Assembly (NCBI RefSeq): GCF_003344865.1
Contig: NZ_CP031165.1
Coordinates: forward strand, 4,903,910 to 4,967,909
Length of the DNA: 64,000 nucleotides
From: Euzebya pacifica
GTDB lineage: Bacteria; Actinomycetota; Nitriliruptoria; Euzebyales; Euzebyaceae
Direction of reading: 5' to 3'
In this document: positions 1 through 7,216 of the stretch, one piece after another
Layout of the letters: every line of letters starts with the position of its first letter
Numbering within the stretch: position 1 is the first letter of the stretch
Translations under genes and position numbers: made by a program
Notes under the pieces: generated by a model
What the model was told of the DNA's origin: nothing
Databases searched by the model: none
The model's input: the letters and a program-made list of their open reading frames with translations, nothing else

Positions 1-42
1 CCGCCCCCTACCTTGCCCGACGGCTGGACCGCCGGGCCGTGG

Positions 43-315
43 CTACTCCACGCTCGTGACCGCTGCCTCGATCGGTTGTTCGCTGCTCCCGAGATGGCCG
101 AGCGGGGTGGCGTCGGGGTTGGCGTCCGCGGTCGCACAGCCGGCCAGCAGCAGCATGGCCAGGACGACGGCGTGGCGACGACGGGGTCGGGATGCGGTCC
201 ACCACACGAGACCGGGCCGGACGGGGACGTCGGCGGGCCGTGGCGGGGGGAACGGAACGGTCGGCGAGGGGGTTGTGGGCGAGGGATCCGGGGGCGGGGG
301 AACGACAGTGTGCAT
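43..315 (-). CDS. Small proline-rich protein with lipobox-like membrane segment
   Basis: A 90-residue protein of unknown function. The first 50 residues are rich in proline and basic residues (a run of PPPP near the start), followed by a single hydrophobic stretch ending in LLLAGC. This resembles a lipobox but lies unusually far (about residue 63) from the N-terminus. The last 25 residues are hydrophilic. The start is chosen because AAGGAGG sits five bases upstream of the ATG. It lies 32 bp downstream of the FAD-linked oxidase at 348-1733 on the same strand, so the two are probably co-transcribed. The protein could be a membrane-anchored small protein. No family was recognised. Confidence 0.5.
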   Translation of the reverse strand: MHTVVPPPPDPSPTTPSPTVPFPPPRPADVPVRPGLVWWTASRPRRRHAVVLAMLLLAGCATADANPDATPLGHLGSSEQPIEAAVTSVE

Positions 316-347
316 GGGTCCTCCTTGGGACGAGTGGTGGGGTGACC

Positions 348-1733
348 TCAGTCGAGGTCCAGGACCCGGCCGAGCGCCATGACGCGGTCCGGGTCGTAGG
401 TGCGCGTGGCTGCCCGCAGCCGGGCGATCGTCGGCTGGTCGTAGGCCACGACCAGGTCCTCCGGGGAGAAGGAGAAGTTGGGCAGCCGGTAGGTGCCGGT
501 CCACGGGGTCATGGCGTCCAGGACCGCATGCCCGTGGTCCTGCAGGCCGGGCGTCCCGGCGATGCCGACCAGCAGGAGGGAGTACCCCTCCCCTCGCGAG
601 CAGAAGGCCGAGGCTCCACGGCGTTCGTCGCGGACGGCACCGCCCAGCTGGCGGACCTCGACGAGGATCTGCGGGGACTGGGCCCCGGCGCCGGTGAGCG
701 CGATCAGCGCGTCCACCGCATCCAGCGGCAGGTCGCGCAGGACCGTGCCGGCCTCGTGGGTCGGGATCGGGTCGAGCGGATCGGTGTGGACCGAGTCGAT
801 GGCGGTGTAGGGCTTGGTCGCGACGTCGTCGAGGATCACCGGGCCGGCGTTGCGCATCGCCTCGAACCAACGGGCACCTTCGTCGTCGTCGCCCGTCCAC
901 ACGTAGCGGATCGAGACCGTCGTGCGTCCAGCCAGCGGCGGCGGGACCATGGGGTCATCGGCCGGCAGCTGGAACACCGCGAACGAGGTCGTCGCGACGG
1001 TGGGCAGCTGATCGGACCACGACTTCCAGCGGTGGAGCACGGAGGGGGCGTCAGCCGCGTCGAACCACAGCGAGCCGCCGTAGAACGTGGGCTGCCGCAC
1101 CAGGTCGAACTCGACGGCGGTGACGATGCCGAGCATGCCCTTGCCGCCGCGCAGCCCGAAGAACAGCTCGGGGTGCTCGGTCGGCGTGACACGGCGCAGC
1201 AAGCCGTCACCGGTCACGACCTCGAAGGCGCGGACGCGGTCGCTGGCCAACCCGTGGGTTCGCGCCATCGGACCGAGTCCACCGCCGGTGGTGTAGCCGA
1301 CGACGCCGACATCCGTGATGGATCCCGACAGCGGCGCGAGGCCAAGCGGCGCCGCCGCCTCGACGACGCGCAGCCACTTGACGCCGGCACCCACTCGGGC
1401 CCAGCCCTCGGGATGCACGACACACTCGTCGAGGCCCTTGGTGTCGACCAGGATCTGGCCGACCAGCGACGCCATCGGGCCATGGCCGGTGGCCTGCGGC
1501 GTGACCTGCAGGCCGTGGGCACGGGCGAACCGGACGGCTTCGACGACGTCGTCGTCGGTACGGGCGGCCAGCACCGCGTCGGGCAGGACGGGGATCGCGA
1601 GGTTCCACGGCTGGACCAGGGCGTCGTAGGCGGCGTCGCCACGAACGACGACGGGGCCGGTCGTACGCGCCGCGAGCAGCTCGTGGGGAACGGCGGGTGT
1701 GGGAGCGGGCGTGGGGGGCAGGAGCGTGGTCAC
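348..1733 (-). CDS. FAD-linked oxidoreductase (BBE/PCMH-type)
   Basis: Predicted flavoprotein of the berberine-bridge-enzyme-like oxidase family, 461 aa, close to the family norm of 450-480. The PCMH-type FAD domain covers roughly residues 40-210, with the histidine-bearing QATGHG segment expected to hold the 8-alpha-histidyl FAD and the glycine run YTTGGGLG. The second covalent cysteine of bicovalent enzymes is absent (DVGVVG context), so a single covalent link is likely. The C-terminal end carries the family's substrate lid and BBE tail. The GTG start is chosen because CGGAG precedes it by about eight bases; the longer upstream reading frame looks non-coding. A paralogue follows at 1840-3270 on the same strand. 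The substrate cannot be told from sequence. Confidence 0.85.
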   Translation of the reverse strand: MTTLLPPTPAPTPAVPHELLAARTTGPVVVRGDAAYDALVQPWNLAIPVLPDAVLAARTDDDVVEAVRFARAHGLQVTPQATGHGPMASLVGQILVDTKGLDECVVHPEGWARVGAGVKWLRVVEAAAPLGLAPLSGSITDVGVVGYTTGGGLGPMARTHGLASDRVRAFEVVTGDGLLRRVTPTEHPELFFGLRGGKGMLGIVTAVEFDLVRQPTFYGGSLWFDAADAPSVLHRWKSWSDQLPTVATTSFAVFQLPADDPMVPPPLAGRTTVSIRYVWTGDDDEGARWFEAMRNAGPVILDDVATKPYTAIDSVHTDPLDPIPTHEAGTVLRDLPLDAVDALIALTGAGAQSPQILVEVRQLGGAVRDERRGASAFCSRGEGYSLLLVGIAGTPGLQDHGHAVLDAMTPWTGTYRLPNFSFSPEDLVVAYDQPTIARLRAATRTYDPDRVMALGRVLDLD

Positions 1734-1839
1734 GGGGATTCTCCGGAGGTCGGTGCGGATTCGATGTCCACACCGTCGGGCCCCCACTCGTGGCCGCCCT
1801 GTCACTCGCTGGGCGGTTCGCTCGTGTCTCGCTCGTGAC

Positions 1840-3270
1840 CTACTCGCGAGCCCCCGATGCCCGGGATGCGCTCGTCCGGGCGGGCTCGTGGGGCAGGACG
1901 AACAAGCCGTTCGGGTCGGCGGCAGCCCGGATGGCGCGCAGCCGCTCCCACGACGACGGCGCCCATCCACGTTCCACGTCGACCTCGTCCTCGGCCATCG
2001 GCAGGTACACCGAGCGGTGGGCCCAGGGCCGCAGGGCCGCGAGGAGCTTCAGCGAGTCCGCCCGCTGGGCCGGCCACAGGGAGGGGTCCGGGTCGAGCCC
2101 GAGCCCGAGCAGCAGGAACCGCCCGCCCACCCGGTCGAGGGCGCCGGGACGCGACGAGGGTCGCCCGATCGCCCCACCGAGCTGGCGGATCTCGGTGGTG
2201 GTCAGGCGCGACCCGGAGGCAGGCCCGGCAGTGCGCAGGATGACGTCGATCGCCTCGTCGGAGAGCTCGTCGAGCAGGACGCTGTTGGCGTACGCCGGCG
2301 AGGGGTCGTCGGGTTCGAGGTGCAGCGTGGCGACGGACGCCGCCGGCACCACGTCCATGGTGTCCATCTGGGGGTCGATAGCGCGCAGCGGCTCGATGAG
2401 CGTCGCTCCCCGGGCCCCGTCGGACATGACGACGATGCCGATGACGACGACCTGCCGTCCACGCAGCACCTCGGGCACCTCCGGCACGTCCGGCACGTTG
2501 AACAGGCGCGCGATGCTGGTGACCTCCTCCGGGGCATCGGTGGCCCATCGCGCCCAGGTGCGGAGGGCCACCTCGGCGTGGTCGATGTCCCAGACGAGCA
2601 TGCCGGCGTAGACGGTCTCCACCTCGAACAGGTCGAACGCCATGCCGGTGACGACACCGAAGCCGCCGCCGCCACCCCGTGCGGCCCACAGGAGGTCGGC
2701 GTGCTCGTCGTCGGTGGCACGGACGACGGTGCCGTCGGCCAGGACGACCTCGACCTCGGTCACGGTTCCCGACTGCAGGCCCAGGCGGCGGGAGTACCAG
2801 CTGATCCCGCCCCCAAGGGAGGACCCGACGACGCCGACGTCGCGGCTGGACATGTGGAGGCCCGCCAGGCCGACCGCGCCTGCCCGCCGGATGACGTCCC
2901 CCCAGCGGACACCCGCCCCCACCCAGGCCGATCGCCGTTCGCGGTCGATGGTCAGCTCCGTCATGGCCGAGGTTCGCAGCAGGACGGCGTCCCGCAGATC
3001 GCTGTCCAGGCTCAGCGCTCCGTGTCCGGTGCCCTGCGGGGCGACGCGCAGACCCAGCCGCGCGGCAGCACGGAGGACCTCGCTGACCTCCTCCGCGAAC
3101 GCCGGGTAGACCACGGCCGCGGGGTGGGCGTCCACCAGCAGGTTCCACGGGATCCGCGCATCGTCGTAGCCCGGATCCCCCGGCAGGAACACGGCGCCGC
3201 CGCACAGCCCTCGCAGCTCGTCGTGGCGCTGGTCACGCGCTGGGGATGGGATCTGCACTCGGGGCTCCAT
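1840..3270 (-). CDS. FAD-linked oxidoreductase (BBE/PCMH-type), paralogue
   Basis: Second flavin-linked oxidase of the same family, 476 aa. The FAD-binding PCMH domain spans about residues 45-225, with APQGTGHG carrying the predicted flavin-linking histidine and SSLGGGISW the glycine-rich loop. As in its neighbour, the usual second cysteine is missing. A long acidic and hydrophobic C-terminal half ends in the family's DPNGLF segment. The ATG start overlaps the 3' end of the BTAD regulator upstream by 38 bp, so the two genes are probably transcribed together and the regulator may control both oxidases. No clear ribosome site is visible at this start, and an internal start is possible. Substrate unknown. 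Confidence 0.83.
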   Translation of the reverse strand: MEPRVQIPSPARDQRHDELRGLCGGAVFLPGDPGYDDARIPWNLLVDAHPAAVVYPAFAEEVSEVLRAAARLGLRVAPQGTGHGALSLDSDLRDAVLLRTSAMTELTIDRERRSAWVGAGVRWGDVIRRAGAVGLAGLHMSSRDVGVVGSSLGGGISWYSRRLGLQSGTVTEVEVVLADGTVVRATDDEHADLLWAARGGGGGFGVVTGMAFDLFEVETVYAGMLVWDIDHAEVALRTWARWATDAPEEVTSIARLFNVPDVPEVPEVLRGRQVVVIGIVVMSDGARGATLIEPLRAIDPQMDTMDVVPAASVATLHLEPDDPSPAYANSVLLDELSDEAIDVILRTAGPASGSRLTTTEIRQLGGAIGRPSSRPGALDRVGGRFLLLGLGLDPDPSLWPAQRADSLKLLAALRPWAHRSVYLPMAEDEVDVERGWAPSSWERLRAIRAAADPNGLFVLPHEPARTSASRASGARE

Positions 3271-5503
3271 GGTCCGGTTCGTCGAGGATGTCGACGAGCG
3301 CTCGTGACGGTCTCGTGGTCAACTCGTGGGATTCGGCTCCGGCGAGCTCGGCAAGGACGTCCTCGCGCTCCAGACCCAGCGCCGGCTCCTCCAGGGCGCG
3401 TTGCAGCAGCCGCCGCCCGAGGTCACCGGCGCCGCGGCCGAGGGCGTCCCTTGCCGCGGCTCGCAGCAGGGCCACCGTGGCCCCGTCGCCCCGGCGGGGT
3501 GCCTCCAGGGCGTGTGCGCCGAGCCGGTCCGGCGGGACTCCGAGGGGCCGCAGGACCGCGATCGCCCGTTCGTGGTGGATCGAGCGTTCCGCCGCCGACA
3601 TCATCGCGTAGACGGCGTCGCCGACGACCGGGTGGACGAACCGCGGCGGGTCGTCGCGCAGCAGGTCGCTGCGCACCAGCAGGTCCAGGGCGTCGAGCAT
3701 CCGCGCGTCCGACAGGTCGGCGATGCGCACGAGGGTGCCGATGTCGGCGTCCGTCCCGAGGACCGCCACCGACCGTGCGACCGCCACGGCGTCCGCGGGC
3801 ATGCGGCGCAGCCGCAGCGACACCACGTCGCTGATCGCCCGGGACCCGAGAGCGCGGACGGTGTCGCAGTGGGACACGTCGGGGGGAATCGACTCACAGG
3901 CCAGCGCACCGAGGACCTGCTCGAGCAGGAGCGGGTTGCCGTCGGTCGTGCGGTGGCAGACGTCCACGAACGCCCCGGCGGCAGGGCCCAGCCGATCCTC
4001 CACCAGGGTGCGGGTGGCGTCGTGGGACAGCGGGGCCAGGCGAAGGTGGTGCCGACAGTCGACGACCAGCGCATCGACGAGGCCGTCGCCGACATCGGCC
4101 TCGCCCGGGCGGAGCGCGACGAGGATCGCCACGGGGTGGTCGGCGATGCGTTTGGCCAGGTAGGCGAGGAAGCGCATCGAGGCGACGTCGGTCCAGTGGA
4201 GGTCGTCGACGAGGATCAGCAACGGGCGGTCGGCCGCCACGGCCACGGTCAGGCGGAACAGGCTGTGCAGGACCGCGAAGCCGTCGACGTCGGAGTCGTC
4301 ACAGACGTGCTGCAGGACGTCGCGGGCCAGCTCCGTGCCGTCGACCTGCACGGTCTCGGGCTGGCTGGGGTCCTCCACGAGGGGCTGGAACAGCTGTCGC
4401 ACGACCCCGAACCCGAACGGTTGCTCCACGGCGCTGCTGCGTGCCGTGGCCACCGCCAGGCCGCGGCTGCGGGCCTCCCCGCTGGCGTGGGCCAGGAGCC
4501 GGGTCTTGCCCCGTCCCATAAGGCCCTCCAGCACGACGAGGCCGCCGCTGCCGTGGTCGAGACCATCGAGCAGGCCGTTGATGGTGTCGACCTCCTCGTC
4601 GCGCTCGACGAGAAGGCGCACGTCGGCCCCGGCGGCCGCAGGCCGTGGCGGATGCTGTGACGGGGGCATCGTGGTGGCCCGCGGCGGCGTCCGTTCGCCA
4701 GGGGGTGCTGGCGGCTCGGGAGGGGAGCCCGTGGCGTCGAGGGTGGTCGCCTGCAGCAGGACCTGCTGCTCGATGGCCCGCAGACCGGGTCCGGGGTCGA
4801 CTCCGAGGGTGTCGGCGAGGGTCTCGCGTGCCCGACGCAGGGCGGCGAGGGCGTCGGCCTGTCGTTGGGCGCGGTACAGGCCGAGGGCCAGCAGTCGCCA
4901 TCGCTCCTCGCGCAGCGGCGACTCCGCGACGAGGGCTTCGAGGTCGCCGATCAGGAGCGCGGGGTCGTCCAGCTCCAGCCGGGCGGCGAGCAACCGTTCA
5001 CGGGCCAGGTCGCGCAGCTCGTGGAGGCGAACGATCTCGGGTGCTGCCCAGGGCTGGTCGTCGTACTCCGCGAACGCCGGTCCGGTCCACAGGTCCAGCG
5101 CCGCGCGGAGCTCCTCGGCGGCAGCGACCGGCCGGAGCCCCGCCGCCCGGGACACCGCCCGTTCGAAGCGCCAGGCGTCGACCGCGTCGTCGGCGACCCG
5201 CAGGGCGTAGCCACCACCGGCGCTCGCGATGACGGTCCCTCGACGTCGTGCCGCAGCAGCCGGTTCGAGGTGTCGACGGAGCAGGCTGATCGAGGACTGC
5301 ACCGCTGCGACAACGTTGGCCGGCGGTGCCTCGGCCCACACCCAGTCGGCGAGGCGGTCCAGGTGGACGGCCTGCCCCCGGGCCACGACCAGCGCCGCCA
5401 GGACCGCTCGCTGTCGCTTGCCGCCCAACGGCAACACGACACCGTCCCGGGTCGCGGTGACCGCGCCCAGCACGTGCAGCTCCAGCGGTGCTGTCTCGCC
5501 CAC
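3233..5503 (-). CDS. AfsR/BTAD-family transcriptional regulator with AAA ATPase domain
   Basis: Predicted cytoplasmic transcription factor, 756 aa. Residues about 5-95 form the OmpR-like winged helix of SARP/AfsR proteins. Residues 100-250 form the bacterial transcriptional activation (BTAD) domain, rich in helical repeats. After a proline-rich linker comes an AAA/STAND ATPase module with P-loop GLMGRGKT and Walker B LLILVDDLHWTD. The usual long TPR tail is nearly absent, so the protein is shorter than the 950-1100 residues common for this architecture. The GTG start is preferred because GGAGGAGGG lies directly before it; an in-frame ATG 42 bp upstream is the alternative. It is coupled to the oxidase genes downstream and probably regulates them. 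Confidence 0.8.
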   Translation of the reverse strand: MGETAPLELHVLGAVTATRDGVVLPLGGKRQRAVLAALVVARGQAVHLDRLADWVWAEAPPANVVAAVQSSISLLRRHLEPAAAARRRGTVIASAGGGYALRVADDAVDAWRFERAVSRAAGLRPVAAAEELRAALDLWTGPAFAEYDDQPWAAPEIVRLHELRDLARERLLAARLELDDPALLIGDLEALVAESPLREERWRLLALGLYRAQRQADALAALRRARETLADTLGVDPGPGLRAIEQQVLLQATTLDATGSPPEPPAPPGERTPPRATTMPPSQHPPRPAAAGADVRLLVERDEEVDTINGLLDGLDHGSGGLVVLEGLMGRGKTRLLAHASGEARSRGLAVATARSSAVEQPFGFGVVRQLFQPLVEDPSQPETVQVDGTELARDVLQHVCDDSDVDGFAVLHSLFRLTVAVAADRPLLILVDDLHWTDVASMRFLAYLAKRIADHPVAILVALRPGEADVGDGLVDALVVDCRHHLRLAPLSHDATRTLVEDRLGPAAGAFVDVCHRTTDGNPLLLEQVLGALACESIPPDVSHCDTVRALGSRAISDVVSLRLRRMPADAVAVARSVAVLGTDADIGTLVRIADLSDARMLDALDLLVRSDLLRDDPPRFVHPVVGDAVYAMMSAAERSIHHERAIAVLRPLGVPPDRLGAHALEAPRRGDGATVALLRAAARDALGRGAGDLGRRLLQRALEEPALGLEREDVLAELAGAESHELTTRPSRALVDILDEPDHGAPSADPIPSA

Positions 5504-5604
5504 CCCTCCTCCCGGGTCGGATCGACTGGCGCACTCTAGCGCCACGGCGAGCGCGAGGGCCAGAGGATTCGGAGGGCCACCCGCTACAGCCGAAACCGAT
5601 CAGG

Positions 5605-6160
5605 TCACCCCGCGCCGGTGAGCACACGGCTGGCGGGAAGCGCCAGCAGGCCAGCTCTGATCGTCGGATCCGGGATGGACGTCGCGAGCTGATTCAGGGT
5701 GGTGGCACCCATCACCCACACCGTCTCCGCATCCTCCTCCCGGCCGCCGGCACGCAGGACGGTGGCGCACTCAACAGCGGTGTCGAGGGCAGCCACGAGG
5801 GCGAGACGCCCGTCGGAGCGGGTCTCGATTGCGCGAAACGCCAGCTCCGCGTGGCCGACAGCCTCGTCGAGGTTGCCGGCCGCCAGCAGGACCCGTGCGA
5901 GCAGCGCGCGGGCCGCGAGCAGCGTCGTTGGGGCGGTGGCCTGCTCGACACTCTCGACGAGCTCGCGGGCGCACAGCTCGGCCTGGACCAGCCGACCCTC
6001 CTCGAGCAGGATCCTGATCCAGGGGAACAAGGCGTACCGCAGCCACTCCACCTGCCGGCGCGTCCTTGCGGTCTCGACGGCGTCGGCGAACACGCGCTCG
6101 GCCTCGTCGTGCTCGCCGGCGCCCCGCAGCGCCATCCCGAGCGTGGCCTGGTTGCGGGCT
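5605..6160 (-). pseudogene. Orphan TPR tail of a LAL/BTAD-type regulator
   Basis: About 185 codons of a helical-repeat protein. It opens abruptly with an alanine/glycine-rich TPR helix (GMALRGAGEHDEAERVFADA), continues through further TPR-like pairs, and ends with an IPDPTIRAGLL segment typical of the C-terminal end of large STAND regulators. No N-terminal ATPase or DNA-binding part exists upstream, where the frame runs into non-coding sequence. It is best read as a 3' remnant of a regulator gene. The neighbouring BTAD regulator lacks exactly such a tail, but the fragment lies upstream of it, so a simple frameshift does not explain the arrangement. Confidence 0.5.
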
Positions 6161-6282
6161 GCGCCCCATCCGACCCAATGCGTGCGGAGGGTACCCCGTC
6201 CTCCCCACCATGGCGGAGGACGTGAGACCGGCAGTGCTGAACATGCCAGCCGGGGTCGAACGGACTTGGAGTGCGGAATCCG

Positions 6283-6591
6283 CTAGCAGCCAGCGGCGAA
6301 CCGGTACGCGGCGCACACCTCGGCCATCACGTCCTCCGGGAGCGCCGTGATCCGGTCCACCATCGCATCAGCCGGGATCGTGAGCGTGTTGTCGAAGTTG
6401 GCGGCGCACCGCTGCGGCATGCCGACACCCTGGTCGAGAACGACCTCGGTGGGGATGTCGCGCACCGTGGTGGTCACGGGGGCGACCAAGAGGCTGCGCA
6501 GCCGGGGGATGAACCGCTCGCGGGTGAGGATCAGCACGGGCCGTCGCTTGTCGCCTGGCACGTCGGCCCACCACACCTCACCCCTGTGCAT
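6283..6591 (-). CDS. mazF: MazF/PemK-family toxin (endoribonuclease)
   Basis: Toxin of a type II toxin-antitoxin pair, 102 aa from the ATG at 6591. The N-terminus GEVWWADVPGDKRRPVLILTR is the hallmark beta-strand pair of the MazF/PemK fold, with the conserved arginine-proline of the active site. The core continues as VAPVTTTVRDIPTEVVLD, and a late T-I-P segment precedes the C-terminal helix. Family members cleave single-stranded mRNA at short motifs. The gene overlaps the antitoxin by 14 bp, so translation is coupled with the antitoxin made first. The longer upstream start is unlikely because it would add non-homologous residues. Confidence 0.85.
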   Translation of the reverse strand: MHRGEVWWADVPGDKRRPVLILTRERFIPRLRSLLVAPVTTTVRDIPTEVVLDQGVGMPQRCAANFDNTLTIPADAMVDRITALPEDVMAEVCAAYRFAAGC

Positions 6592-6808
6592 CAGCGTCCT
6601 CCCATGGGATGTGGGCAAGGTCATAGGTGGGGGTCGGCCGGTCGGCGCTGTCGTCGTGACCAGCCAGCCATCGTTGCTCCAACCGGTGGTCGATCAGCTC
6701 CCGCAGGGCCTCCTCCAACAGCGACGACACGTTGGTCTCCCCGGTCAGCGCCACCGCACGATCCAGGGTGTCCGGGTCGATGGTGGCTGAGATACGACGT
6801 TTCCCCAT
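6578..6808 (-). CDS. Ribbon-helix-helix antitoxin partner of MazF
   Basis: Small antitoxin of 76 aa. Residues 1-45 (GKRRISATIDPDTLDRAVAL onward) have the beta-strand then two helices of a ribbon-helix-helix DNA-binding domain. The acidic tail ending in IPWEDADAQG is the likely toxin-neutralising segment. It should bind its own promoter and the toxin at 6283-6591, which it precedes and overlaps. Two in-frame ATGs (6820 and 6808) are possible. TATGCT on the minus strand just upstream resembles a -10 box placed so that the message would be nearly leaderless at the second ATG, and this decides the start chosen. Confidence 0.8.
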   Translation of the reverse strand: MGKRRISATIDPDTLDRAVALTGETNVSSLLEEALRELIDHRLEQRWLAGHDDSADRPTPTYDLAHIPWEDADAQG

Positions 6809-7216
6809 ATGAACAAGCATATAGGTGTAGGCGGCACCGGCGGGCGCCAGAACTGGGGTGGCAGGACGGTCGAAGAAGCGGTTGAGAAACGGTCGGCTGC
6901 AACGGTGGGTGTGCACGGGCTGCTGTGAGGCGGACCGGCACGAACGCAGTTGCAGTCACACGGGCGGTGCTCACGCCGAACACGGCCGTCGCCCCACCCA
7001 TCAACGACGCCACCTGCCGCACCGCAGACCGCACACCCATCACCATCCTCGGCCCCACCACCGTCATCAGCCACGACATCGCCGACGCCCTCACCCAACC
7101 CTGCTCCGTGAGCGACGGCTGGATGTGAAGGCCGGCGGTCCCGAACCGCGCGTTCCAGTGACGACAACCTCACTGAACGTTCGTCATCCTGCACGAGGTT
7201 CCCCTATCCTCGCACG
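6809..7216. other. Intergenic stretch, no gene recognised
   Basis: About 400 bp between the antitoxin and the EAL protein, which are divergent. It must contain both promoters. Open frames exist in several phases, but none has a convincing start, ribosome site or protein-like composition. No clear repeat or hairpin was seen. Confidence 0.5.

Noticed and set aside
1699-3834. A 711-codon plus-strand frame
   Set aside because: Antisense to the second flavin oxidase and the BTAD regulator; no domain or ribosome site.
6925-7128. Small plus-strand ORF after the antitoxin
   Set aside because: No ribosome site or family, and composition compatible with chance in GC-rich DNA.
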